Positions 1 to 6,597 of a stretch of DNA of 16,903 nucleotides are shown here, in pieces; the stretch's first letter is position 1, and every line of letters begins with the position of its first letter. The DNA comes from Erysipelotrichia bacterium (lineage in GTDB: Bacteria > Bacillota_I > Bacilli_A > Erysipelotrichales > Erysipelotrichaceae). The stretch is taken from contig SAAR01000034.1 of the NCBI GenBank assembly GCA_009916335.1, positions 1-16,903 on the forward strand. Reading direction: 5' to 3'. The notes below the pieces were generated by a model. That model made no database searches. It saw nothing but the letters and a program-made list of their open reading frames with translations, and was not told the DNA's origin. Made by a program: the position numbers and the translations under genes.

Positions 1-17
1 AGCAGGCTTTTTGCTTT
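1..17. terminator. Possible partial terminator cut by the window edge
   Basis: The first bases read agcaggctttttgcttttt. This looks like the 3' arm and T-run of a hairpin terminator for plus-strand transcription. On the minus strand it gives aaaagcctgct directly after the stop codon of the membrane-protein gene. The matching arm would lie outside the window, so the hairpin cannot be confirmed. Confidence 0.25.
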
Positions 18-536
18 TTAACCCCTATCCGTTTCAGCAATTCGCACCAGCACCACCCCCAGCAGCGTCAAATCGATGACAACCGCAAAGGCAAACCCAT
101 AGCCATGTATACCCGGCGCCGCATTGGCCTGGATAAGCAATACTGCGACTAGCGCTGCCACGCTACTCAGCGCATTGACAATTCTGTTGCCAGTCATCAA
201 CCGCCCATGGGCTAACCCCAGCTCCGTGCCACCAGCGACGATGCCCGGCAACAGCCCCAGCCCCGTTTGCCCACCAAGCAGGCTAAGCAGCACCAGCAAC
301 CACCCCACCGCCGAAAGCGGAAAACCGTAGCGCACCATACTGCCTGTGCTTGCCAGCATCATCCCTACCGCAAAGCTCAGGCCCAGCGCACAAAGCTGAA
401 CCAGACTTTGGATTACGCTGACCGCTATCGATAGCTTCACCAACAGCCCCGCTCCGGCAATCGCCGCACTCATCGCTATTGCCCGCTCTGCGATATTTTT
501 ATTCATTGGCGCAGTGTTGTTTACCCGTACGCTCAT
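18..536 (-). CDS. Small multi-pass membrane protein, function unknown (enterobacterial part)
   Basis: I do not recognise this protein. It is about 172 residues, very hydrophobic and rich in Ala, Gly, Leu and Val. Four or five membrane segments can be seen, separated by short loops, and it ends in a charged RIAETDRG-type tail. I chose the ATG at 536 because AAGGGG (minus strand, 548-543) lies six bases upstream. An in-frame ATG at 560 would add eight residues but has a poorer ribosome binding site. The gene is divergent from the LysR gene at 661, with about 120 bases between them. By the usual LysR arrangement it may be that regulator's target, but this is inference. Base composition matches the LysR and cobT part and not the DNA right of 1760. 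It could be a shortened transporter, since nothing in it identifies a substrate. Confidence 0.6.
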   Translation of the reverse strand: MSVRVNNTAPMNKNIAERAIAMSAAIAGAGLLVKLSIAVSVIQSLVQLCALGLSFAVGMMLASTGSMVRYGFPLSAVGWLLVLLSLLGGQTGLGLLPGIVAGGTELGLAHGRLMTGNRIVNALSSVAALVAVLLIQANAAPGIHGYGFAFAVVIDLTLLGVVLVRIAETDRG

Positions 537-596
537 CGTTTTCCCCTTCGGTATTATCATGAGATTAACTCACCCTCTTGTTTCTGCTGGGTAGAC

Positions 597-616
597 TACG
601 CCGCCTATAAGGCGTA
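597..616. promoter_or_regulatory. Inverted repeat between divergent genes, candidate LysR operator
   Basis: TACGCC (597-602) and GGCGTA (611-616) form a perfect inverted repeat with an 8-base spacer. Nested in the same place, CGCCT-ATA-AGGCG (602-614) is a second perfect inverted repeat. The site lies in the intergenic region between the LysR gene and the divergent membrane-protein gene, where autoregulatory LysR sites usually occur. It has dyad symmetry, but no experiment or conserved site links it to this regulator. Confidence 0.35.
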
Positions 617-660
617 AAACAAACGCATAGTTTTCAGCCATAGATGAGAAAAACTCAGCC

Positions 661-1551
661 ATGAGAAAAGTCAGATTGCCACCGCTCGGCGCGCTAAGGG
701 CGTTCCATGCGCTGGCGGAACAGCTCAGCTTCAAGCGTGCAGCAGACGTCCTCGGCGTGAGTGCGACGGCGGTCAGCCATCAGATAAAACTTCTGGAGTC
801 GGTACTGGAATGCCGGGTCTGTGAACGCAGCGCTCAGGGCGTTAGCCTGACCGAGAGCGGCAAAGTGCTCTATGCCGGAACCCAACGCGCCTTTAGCGCA
901 CTGGAAGAGGCTACGGCGCAGGTGCTGCAGGCTCATCAGCCACCCGCACTGACGGTCACCACCACCTCTAATTTTCTCACCCACTGGCTGGTACCGAGGC
1001 TTGCAGACTTCAAAGTCGCATGCCCGACCATCGACCTGCGGCTGCATACCAGCGTCGAGCGTGTCGATCTCAGCCAGCGTACCGTTGATGTGGCTATCCG
1101 CTATCGTGAGATGCCGGAAACCACGCTGCACTGCACTCTTCTGCATGCAGACCGATTTATCGTTGTGGCCAGCCCCACGCTAGCACTTAAAAAACCCGAA
1201 GATTTAGCCAGCGTTACGCTGTTCCACGTAGAAAATCGCCGCGTTCCGGCCGATGAGCCTAGCTGGGCAAACTGGAAAATGCGCTATGGGCCTCAGGCAT
1301 TAAACCTTCAGGCGGGGTTGACCTTCAGCGATGAAACGCATGCGCTGCAGGCGGCGGTAGCCGGGCAAGGCGTAGTGATTGCCAGCGAGTTACTGGCGAG
1401 AGATTTACTGCAACGTGGGGTGCTGACGATGCCGTTCGACATGTCGCTGCCGGGCGCGAACTACTATCTGGTGGCAACTGAAGAGAACGCGCAGCGCCGG
1501 GATATTACGGCGCTACGCGAATGGCTTTTGCAACAAATGGCGGGAGAATAG
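661..1551 (+). CDS. LysR-family transcriptional regulator, GcvA-like
   Basis: This 296-residue protein has the usual LysR length and layout. An N-terminal winged helix-turn-helix covers about residues 7-66 (LGALRAFHALAEQLSFKRAA, then SATAVSHQIKLLE), followed by a linker helix. The C-terminal part is a periplasmic-binding-protein-like effector domain, with a TTTSNFLTHWLVPRL strand-helix start and a VAGQGVVIA motif near residue 235. The opening PPLGALRAF and the general pattern resemble the GcvA subgroup, but the effector is unknown. The start is the ATG at 661; its ribosome binding site is weak. It stops three bases before the stop codon of the convergent cobT gene. Codon use and GC content are enterobacterial, unlike everything right of 1760. 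The likely target is the divergent membrane-protein gene. Confidence 0.88.
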   Translation: MRKVRLPPLGALRAFHALAEQLSFKRAADVLGVSATAVSHQIKLLESVLECRVCERSAQGVSLTESGKVLYAGTQRAFSALEEATAQVLQAHQPPALTVTTTSNFLTHWLVPRLADFKVACPTIDLRLHTSVERVDLSQRTVDVAIRYREMPETTLHCTLLHADRFIVVASPTLALKKPEDLASVTLFHVENRRVPADEPSWANWKMRYGPQALNLQAGLTFSDETHALQAAVAGQGVVIASELLARDLLQRGVLTMPFDMSLPGANYYLVATEENAQRRDITALREWLLQQMAGE

Positions 1552-1554
1552 CCG

Positions 1555-1761
1555 TTACGCTGGCAGCACGATATTGCTGCCCGCCAGCGTTCCCATGCGG
1601 TTGTACATGGTGCAGGCCGACTCAACGATATGCATCGCCATCGCTGCGCCGCTGCCTTCACCCAGACGCATCTCCATATGCAGATACGGTTCCAGTTCCA
1701 GATGCGCCAGTGCGATACGCGCGCCCTTCTCGGCGGAGAAATGGGAAGGGATCAGGTATGG
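1555..1761 (-). CDS. cobT: Nicotinate-nucleotide-dimethylbenzimidazole phosphoribosyltransferase, C-terminal end only
   Basis: Read on the minus strand, this gives [20 protein letters not shown] near its start and then [16 protein letters not shown], ending in SNIVLPA and TAA (1557-1555). This matches the C-terminus of enterobacterial CobT, where [20 protein letters not shown] and [10 protein letters not shown] are strongly conserved. CobT attaches the ribose phosphate of nicotinate mononucleotide to 5,6-dimethylbenzimidazole to make alpha-ribazole phosphate, the lower ligand of cobalamin. About 68 residues of a roughly 350-residue protein are present. The gene does not run off the window edge. 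It is cut internally by the join to murC near 1745-1762, so most of it is missing. It converges on the LysR gene with a three-base gap. Confidence 0.9.
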   Translation of the reverse strand, partial: PYLIPSHFSAEKGARIALAHLELEPYLHMEMRLGEGSGAAMAMHIVESACTMYNRMGTLAGSNIVLPA

Positions 1762-1762
1762 C
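1745..1762. other. Join between enterobacterial and Firmicute DNA (chimera breakpoint)
   Basis: The stretch aagggatcaggtatgg (1746-1761) translates on the minus strand as conserved CobT (PYLIPS) and on the plus strand as the conserved MurC N-terminal loop (KGSGMA). Left of it only CobT makes sense, and right of it only MurC. Base composition changes abruptly here from GC-rich to AT-rich. No inverted repeat, integrase or target duplication is visible. The breakpoint cannot be placed more exactly, because both parents seem to share this short sequence. Confidence 0.9.
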
Positions 1763-3026
1763 TTCGCTTGCTTGTATATTAAAAGATCAAAAGGAAGAAG
1801 TTGCTGGTTCTGATATTGATAAGTATATTTTTATTCAAGAAAGTTTAGTGGCTAAAAACATTCCTATTTATTCTTTTAATGCAGAAAACATTAAAGATGG
1901 AATGAAGGTTATTATTGGTAATGCTTTTGATGAAAGTAATGTGGAAGTGAAAGCGGCCCTTTCAAATCCAAATGTAACAACGTATACTTATCCACAGTTT
2001 TTAGGTTATTTGGTGGAACGTTATCATTCCATCTGTGTTTGTGGAACGCATGGGAAAACAGGAACAACAGGTATGTTGGCACATGTATTTGAGAATAATG
2101 CTCCTACTGGCTATCTAATTGGTGATGGTACAGGTTACATGCCACAAAATGCTAAAAACTTTATTTTAGAAGCATGTGAGTATCAAAGACATTTTCTTGC
2201 ATATTATCCTGATTATATTTTGTTGTTGAACATTGAACTAGATCATGTCGACTATTATAAGGATATAGATGATTATTTAAATGCTTTTGAAACATTTGCT
2301 AATCAAGCAAAAAAAGGGGTTGCTGTTTTTGGCGATGATCAAAGATCGCATCAAATTCAAATAAAGGTTGACCATTTATTTTATGGTTTAGATGAAAAAA
2401 ATGATGTGTACGCTAAAAATGTTGTGGAAGATGAGCAAGGAGTTAGCTTTGATTGCTATTACCACAATGAACTATTTGGTAAATTTCATTTTGAGCTGTA
2501 TGGAAAACATTTGTTGTGGAATACTTTAGGAGTGATTACTATTGGTATTATGAATGGTATGAGTGCAAAGATGTTACAAACTTCGATAGCTAGTTTCCAT
2601 GGTGTGAAACGCCGTTTCAATATTGAAGAGAACAAGGAAAACATCTATATTGATGATTATGCACATCACCCAACAGCCATTGGATGTACAATCGCTGCGG
2701 CGAAACAAAAATATCCTAATCATCGTTTGATTGCTGTATTTAAACCAGATCGTTATTCACGAATTCAATATTTCTTAGATGAATTCAAAGATGCTTTCAA
2801 AGAAGCAGACCAAGTTTTCTTATGTCATTTCCCTGAAAATGCAGTTCGTGAAGAGGGGATTAGTGTGAGCATTGAAGATTTAAAAGAGCGTATACCAAAT
2901 GCAGAAATTATTGCGGAAGATGAGCGTGCTGGAAAGTATTTAGCTAGCTTAGGTCCTGCTGTTTATCTGTTTATGAGTTCTAAAGATATTTATAACTTAA
3001 AAAATAAAGTGAAAATTTTTCAATAA
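1746..3026 (+). CDS. murC: UDP-N-acetylmuramate-L-alanine ligase, 5' end missing
   Basis: MurC joins L-alanine to UDP-N-acetylmuramic acid using ATP, the first peptide step of peptidoglycan synthesis in the cytoplasm. Visible signatures, in order, are the KGSGMASLA Rossmann loop, GSDIDKYIF, the ATP-binding [38 protein letters not shown] and the C-terminal [10 protein letters not shown]. About 426 residues are present, and by alignment from memory with Bacillus MurC only about the first nine or ten are lost. The true start codon is missing because the sequence switches to cobT antisense DNA at 1745-1762. The frame stays open upstream to an ATG at 1521, but that extension is an accident of the join. 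The ytxG-like gene follows 48 bases after the stop, the same order as in Bacillus. Confidence 0.93.
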   Translation, partial: KGSGMASLACILKDQKEEVAGSDIDKYIFIQESLVAKNIPIYSFNAENIKDGMKVIIGNAFDESNVEVKAALSNPNVTTYTYPQFLGYLVERYHSICVCGTHGKTGTTGMLAHVFENNAPTGYLIGDGTGYMPQNAKNFILEACEYQRHFLAYYPDYILLLNIELDHVDYYKDIDDYLNAFETFANQAKKGVAVFGDDQRSHQIQIKVDHLFYGLDEKNDVYAKNVVEDEQGVSFDCYYHNELFGKFHFELYGKHLLWNTLGVITIGIMNGMSAKMLQTSIASFHGVKRRFNIEENKENIYIDDYAHHPTAIGCTIAAAKQKYPNHRLIAVFKPDRYSRIQYFLDEFKDAFKEADQVFLCHFPENAVREEGISVSIEDLKERIPNAEIIAEDERAGKYLASLGPAVYLFMSSKDIYNLKNKVKIFQ

Positions 3027-3044
3027 CATTGAAAATGTTTTCAA
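3010..3044. promoter_or_regulatory. Two cre-like palindromes next to the ytxG-like promoter
   Basis: TGAAAA-T-TTTTCA (3010-3022, overlapping the murC stop region) and TTGAAAA-TG-TTTTCAA (3029-3044) are perfect inverted repeats lying 19 bases apart. The second has the outline of a catabolite-responsive element (TGNAAN-CG-NNNNCA type) with TG instead of CG at the centre. It covers the -35 element of the promoter in front of the gene at 3075. A CcpA-like regulator is encoded nearby at 4060, so binding by that protein is plausible. AT-rich DNA can also give such palindromes by chance. Confidence 0.4.
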
Positions 3045-3057
3045 AGTAGTGTAGAAT
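3029..3057 (+). promoter_or_regulatory. Sigma-A-type promoter for the ytxG-like gene
   Basis: TTGAAA (3029-3034) and TAGAAT (3052-3057) are separated by exactly 17 bases. Each differs from the consensus at one position. Transcription would start near 3064, just ahead of the AGGTGGAG ribosome binding site of the gene at 3075. The -35 box lies inside a palindrome, which suggests repression when the palindrome is bound. Confidence 0.55.
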
Positions 3058-3074
3058 AATTACGAGGTGGAGTT

Positions 3075-3473
3075 ATGGGAACAGATCAATTTATTATGAC
3101 AATCAGCGAAGTATGTTATTATTTATTACCTGTCGCTGGACTTGTTTTACTTATTTTCTTAATTGTTTTCTTTAAACATTTGATTCATGCAATGAAAAGC
3201 TTAAATCAAACATTGTTGCAGACCAATCAAATGATTGAAGAATGCGATAAGCAAATTAGAAAACTAGATGGGCCTTTGCATACTGCGAATGAATTATCAG
3301 AAACAATTGATAATGTCCATGAAGCTAGTAAAAAAGCATTAACGAGTACCATTGCAATCATTTTAAATAATTTAAGTGTCATTAAAGATAAATTTAGTGA
3401 TAAGAAAAATGAGGCAAGTGTTAGTAGTGATGTGGTTAGTAGTTGTGTAAATGATGAAAGTGAGGGACAATGA
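3075..3473 (+). CDS. DUF948 (YtxG-like) membrane-anchored coiled-coil protein
   Basis: This 132-residue protein has one hydrophobic segment at about residues 14-36 (LLPVAGLVLLIFLIVFFKHL). A long helical, probably coiled-coil region follows, with regularly spaced Leu, Ile and Val (about 40-110), then a polar Ser-rich tail. This is the layout of DUF948 proteins such as Bacillus YtxG, whose molecular role is not established. Position supports the call, because in Bacillus ytxG lies directly after murC and upstream of ccpA, as here. AGGTGGAG lies just before the ATG. The stop codon overlaps the next gene (ATGATGA), so the two are probably translated together. The N-terminus should sit in the cell membrane with the helix on one face. 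Confidence 0.65.
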   Translation: MGTDQFIMTISEVCYYLLPVAGLVLLIFLIVFFKHLIHAMKSLNQTLLQTNQMIEECDKQIRKLDGPLHTANELSETIDNVHEASKKALTSTIAIILNNLSVIKDKFSDKKNEASVSSDVVSSCVNDESEGQ

Positions 3474-4024
3474 TGAGCGATACAAATATGGATGACTTTA
3501 AACGCTTTGAAGAAGATACGAAACTTGCGTTGATTCGTTTGGAAGATGCAACAGAGGATAGCAAAGCGAAACGTATGATTGAAGCGATTCGTGCTGAATT
3601 AGAACGCTGGTTTAGCGATGTGAAAAGATTCATTGAAGAACACAAGGATAGTGAAAAAGTGCAGGAAACTTTAGATAATGTAAAAAAGGAAACAGAAAAA
3701 GTTATCAAGAAGTTAAAAGTGAAAATTGATGATGTAAAAGAAGATGATAAAGTGAAGGAATTCATTGATTCTACTTTGGATTCATTAGATGATTTGCGTG
3801 TTGCAATTAATGAAAATGATACATTTGTGAAGGTAAAACAAAGTGTTGTCAATACTTTTGAGAACATTAAGAATGATGAAAATGTTAAAGATGGTGTTAA
3901 AAAAGTGAAGAAAACAACATTGCAGTTTGCACAGAAAGCATTGTCAAAAGTAGAGAAAGCATTAGCAGAAGATGATGATGAAATCATAGTTCACACAATT
4001 AAGAAAGAAAGCGATGAAGATTAA
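3470..4024 (+). CDS. Highly charged helical repeat protein, function unknown
   Basis: This protein of about 184 residues is almost entirely Lys, Glu, Asp, Val and hydrophobic helix formers, without Cys or Pro and with no membrane segment. It contains degenerate helical units starting near residues 29, 59, 91, 115 and 135. Each opens with an acidic pair and then K/V-K spacing, for example KDSEKVQETLDNV, EDDKVKEFIDSTL and NDENVKDGVKKV. It occupies the place of ytxH in the Bacillus murC-ytxG-ytxH-ccpA neighbourhood but lacks the N-terminal hydrophobic segment of YtxH proteins, so I do not use that name. Two adjacent ATGs exist at 3470 and 3473. The GAGGGA at 3462-3467 is better spaced for the second. 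It is probably co-transcribed with the DUF948 gene and may partner with it. Confidence 0.7.
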   Translation: MMSDTNMDDFKRFEEDTKLALIRLEDATEDSKAKRMIEAIRAELERWFSDVKRFIEEHKDSEKVQETLDNVKKETEKVIKKLKVKIDDVKEDDKVKEFIDSTLDSLDDLRVAINENDTFVKVKQSVVNTFENIKNDENVKDGVKKVKKTTLQFAQKALSKVEKALAEDDDEIIVHTIKKESDED

Positions 4025-4059
4025 TCAATCTATCATACAGTAAATATAGAGGGAAAGAT

Positions 4060-5058
4060 ATGAAAAGAATTACGATATATGATGTAGCGAAAGAAGCTGA
4101 AGTATCCTTAGCTACTGTTTCAAGAGTTATTAATGGTTCAGAAGTAGTTAGAGAAGACACACGTTTAAAAGTACAGGAAGCGATTGAAAAGCTAGGTTAT
4201 AAACCAAATGCCATTGCACAAGGATTGGCGTTACAGAAAACAACAACGATTGCTTTAGTGATTCCAGAAGCTAGTTTTTATTATACTGGTCAAATTATTA
4301 ATGGGTTAATTGATGTAGCTAAAATTTATAACTATAATATTGTTTTACACACAACAACAGAAGGAATTAGTAGAACAAACGATATTATTGAAACAATTAT
4401 TAAATCGAGAGTAGATGGTGTAATCATTTTCAATGATAAATTAGCAAAAGAAGAATTAACTACATTAACAAACTATCAGGTACCGATTGTTGTTATCGGA
4501 AACCGTATTATTGCGGATAACATCTGTTCTGTTTATGTGGATTATGCAAAGCTTGTTTATGAATTTGCCCAAAAGTATATTGAAAAAGGAAAAACAAATA
4601 TTGCCCTTGTAGAAGATAGAAAGAATCCTGCTATGATTCGTCAATTGAATGAAGGTTTAACAAAAGTATTTGCAGATAATGGCTTAACTTTTGAAAATTT
4701 CATTAAAATTCCTAAGGAATATCGTTCTTCCTATGTATTCTTAAAGGAATATTTCCAAAATCATACACATGATTTAATTATTACTTATCGTGATTCGCAA
4801 GCAATGGCTGTGATTAACACAACGAAAGAATTAGATATGAATATACCTGAAGATTTAGAATTAGTTTGTATTTTAGATAGTAAATACAATTCTATGGCAA
4901 GACCACAGATTTCTGGTTTCAAGATTCCTGATTATGATTTAGGAGCTGTTTCCATGCGTGTAATGACAAAGATGTTACAAGATGATGGAGAAGAAGAGAA
5001 TTACAATCGTGAAACGGAATTAAGTTATATTTATACACCTAGAAAAACAACGAAATAA
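4060..5058 (+). CDS. ccpA: LacI-family transcriptional regulator, CcpA-like
   Basis: This 332-residue protein begins with a clear LacI helix-turn-helix (TIYDVAKEAEVSLATVSRVI, residues 4-23) and a hinge helix region around LGYKPNAIAQGLAL. The rest is a periplasmic-binding-protein-like core. ATVSRVINGS, KTTTIALVIPE and the late RPQISGFKIPDYDLGAVSMR stretch (compare the RPQLTSV and DIGAVAMR region of CcpA) favour CcpA over sugar-specific LacI repressors. CcpA with HPr-Ser-P controls carbon catabolite repression by binding cre sites. The core is quite divergent, so the effector is less certain. It lies in the Bacillus-type order murC-ytxG-...-ccpA-tyrS. GAGGG lies upstream of the ATG at 4060. The cre-like palindromes at 3010-3044 may be its own regulatory sites. 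Confidence 0.75.
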   Translation: MKRITIYDVAKEAEVSLATVSRVINGSEVVREDTRLKVQEAIEKLGYKPNAIAQGLALQKTTTIALVIPEASFYYTGQIINGLIDVAKIYNYNIVLHTTTEGISRTNDIIETIIKSRVDGVIIFNDKLAKEELTTLTNYQVPIVVIGNRIIADNICSVYVDYAKLVYEFAQKYIEKGKTNIALVEDRKNPAMIRQLNEGLTKVFADNGLTFENFIKIPKEYRSSYVFLKEYFQNHTHDLIITYRDSQAMAVINTTKELDMNIPEDLELVCILDSKYNSMARPQISGFKIPDYDLGAVSMRVMTKMLQDDGEEENYNRETELSYIYTPRKTTK

Positions 5059-5060
5059 AC

Positions 5061-5268
5061 GACGAAGAAAAGACAGAGTAACTATGATCGTATGTTACAG
5101 AGAGATGATGTTAGCTGAAAATCATCACATGCATATAGTGAATACACCTTTGAGTCCCATTATGGCGAATTATCTGCGTTAAAGATAAAAGGGCATATCA
5201 TGTGTTTTGTGATATGAACTAAGGTGGTACCGCGTATATTACGTCCTTAGAAGTAAGGGCGTTTTTTT
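5061..5268 (+). promoter_or_regulatory. T-box riboswitch leader, tyrosine-specific, upstream of tyrS
   Basis: The leader fills the gap between ccpA and tyrS. The AGTA motif at 5077-5080 and the gaaTACa element at 5140-5146 form the two sides of the Stem I specifier loop, with TAC (5143-5145), a tyrosine codon, as specifier. The conserved T-box AAGGTGGTACCGCG is at 5221-5234. Its TGGT bulge (5225-5228) would pair with the ACCA end of uncharged tRNA-Tyr. CTAAGG (5219-5224) can pair with CCTTAG (5245-5250) to form the antiterminator, competing with the terminator at 5241-5268. Established family behaviour is that uncharged tRNA stabilises the antiterminator and turns on tyrS. I could not assign the promoter that starts this leader. 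Confidence 0.93.
5241..5268 (+). terminator. T-box regulated intrinsic terminator before tyrS
   Basis: ACGTCCTTA (5241-5249) pairs with TAAGGGCGT (5254-5262) across a GAAG loop, with one G-U pair, and is followed by a run of T to 5268. Part of the 5' arm is also the 3' half of the antiterminator, so only one of the two structures can form. Confidence 0.92.
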
Positions 5269-5294
5269 ATGGAAAGAAAGGAAAAAAAAAGAAA

Positions 5295-6527
5295 ATGAAT
5301 TTATTTGAAGAATTAGAGTGGAGAGGCTTAGTTAATGATGTAACAAGTCCAGATTTAAAAGAAAAATTGAATCAGGGAGGAATGACTTTCTATATTGGCA
5401 CAGATCCAACAGGGGATAGTTTGCATATTGGACATTTTTCTTCTTTATTATGTGCAACACGTTTAAAGAAACATGGTCATCACCCAATTATGTTGGTTGG
5501 AGGTGCAACTGGATTTATTGGCGATCCAAAAGCAACAGGAGAGCGTAATATGCTTACTAAAGAAGTGTTAGAACACAATTATAAGTGTTTAAGTAAACAA
5601 ATTGAACAGTTATTTGGTTTTGAAATGGTAAATAACCTTGATTGGACAAAAGATATTACCGTTATTGATTTTTTAAGAGATTATGGGAAGTATTTCAATG
5701 TTAACTACATGATTAACAAGGATACAGTAAAAAGAAGATTAGACTCAGGAATTAGCTACACTGAATTCTCTTATATGATTTTACAATCATTAGATTTCTT
5801 AAAATTATATGAAGAAAAAAATTGTACCTTACAATTAGGGGGACAAGATCAATGGGGAAATATCACAAGTGGGCTTGAATTAATCAGAAAAAAACATGGA
5901 GCAGATGTAGAGTGTTATGGTTTAACGATGCCTTTAATTACGAAAGCAGATGGGACAAAGTTTGGTAAGAGTGAAAAAGGGACTGTTTGGTTAGATAAAA
6001 ATAAAACTTCTGCGTATGAAATGTATCAGTTCTTAGTAAATACAGAAGATGAAAAAGTGATTGATTACTTAAAGAAGCTTACCTTCTTAGAAAAAGATGT
6101 GATTGATGCATTAGAAGAAAAGGTAAAAAGCGAACCATTCAAACGAGAAGCACAAAAGGCTTTAGCAAAAGAAGTTGTTACTTTCTTACATGGGGAAAGT
6201 GAATTTGAAAAAGCGTTAAAAATTACGAATGCATTGTTTAAAGGGGACATTCAATCACTCAATAAGGAAGAACTTTTAGATGCAATGACAGGTATTGAGC
6301 AAATTGAAATAGAAACACAACAGACAATTGTAGATGCGATTACAAGTGCAAAGATTGCAAGTAGTAAACGGGAAGCAAGAGAATGGATTAGTGCAGGAAG
6401 TATTCAAATCAATGGGGAAAAAGTAGTGGATTTAGAATATATTATTAATGAAACATGTGCCATCGTAGAAAATATGGTGATTGTAAAACGAGGAAAAAGA
6501 AACTACTATGTATTAAAACTAAAATAA
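5295..6527 (+). CDS. tyrS: Tyrosine-tRNA ligase
   Basis: This enzyme charges tRNA-Tyr with tyrosine using ATP in the cytoplasm. The 410-residue protein has the class I signatures in the bacterial TyrRS form: HIGH at 44-47 after TFYIGTDPTGDSL, and KFGKS at 222-226 (the KMSKS loop). GGQDQWGNITSG (residues 182-193) is a tyrosine and tRNA recognition region typical of TyrRS. A C-terminal S4 RNA-binding domain covers about residues 345-410 (SKREAREWI...SIQINGEKV). The length is near the usual size of about 420. It is a single-gene unit: the T-box controls it from upstream and a strong hairpin terminator follows its stop codon. A purine-rich GAAAGG stretch precedes the ATG. Its place downstream of ccpA matches Bacillus. 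Confidence 0.97.
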   Translation: MNLFEELEWRGLVNDVTSPDLKEKLNQGGMTFYIGTDPTGDSLHIGHFSSLLCATRLKKHGHHPIMLVGGATGFIGDPKATGERNMLTKEVLEHNYKCLSKQIEQLFGFEMVNNLDWTKDITVIDFLRDYGKYFNVNYMINKDTVKRRLDSGISYTEFSYMILQSLDFLKLYEEKNCTLQLGGQDQWGNITSGLELIRKKHGADVECYGLTMPLITKADGTKFGKSEKGTVWLDKNKTSAYEMYQFLVNTEDEKVIDYLKKLTFLEKDVIDALEEKVKSEPFKREAQKALAKEVVTFLHGESEFEKALKITNALFKGDIQSLNKEELLDAMTGIEQIEIETQQTIVDAITSAKIASSKREAREWISAGSIQINGEKVVDLEYIINETCAIVENMVIVKRGKRNYYVLKLK

Positions 6528-6552
6528 AGGACGAAAGTCCTTTTTATTTTTT
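6526..6552 (+). terminator. Intrinsic terminator after tyrS
   Basis: AAAGGAC (6526-6532), a GAAA tetraloop and GTCCTTT (6537-6543) form a hairpin that starts inside the tyrS stop codon, followed by a long T-rich run. It separates tyrS from the spoVF operon. Confidence 0.88.
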
Positions 6553-6554
6553 GA

Positions 6555-6582
6555 ACTTTTGTGTAGGCTAACGCATAGTATG
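6555..6582 (+). promoter_or_regulatory. Candidate sigma-K-type promoter of the spoVF operon
   Basis: AC (6555-6556), a 17-base spacer and CATAGTATG (6574-6582) resemble the mother-cell sigma-K pattern AC-N17-CATANNNTA, with a G in place of the last A. The Bacillus spoVF operon is sigma-K dependent. The predicted RNA start is close to the ribosome binding site of the gene at 6598, which is unusually short for a leader and lowers confidence. Confidence 0.35.
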
Positions 6583-6597
6583 TGTTAGGTGATAAAC

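Noticed and set aside
1..1750. The enterobacterial segment as a recent horizontal transfer into the Firmicute
   Set aside because: There is no integrase, insertion sequence, repeat or attachment site. The join destroys the start of murC, and codon use shows no adaptation. A chimera explains it more simply.
1521..3026. A 501-residue open frame that would fuse a new N-terminal domain to MurC
   Set aside because: The extra N-terminal part is translated antisense cobT and the end of the LysR gene. It has no protein-like features, and it results from the join at 1745-1762.
3436..3987. Long minus-strand open frame opposite the charged helical protein
   Set aside because: It is a shadow of the Lys/Glu-rich gene, with a Ser/Phe/Thr-rich, low-complexity translation and no start signal.
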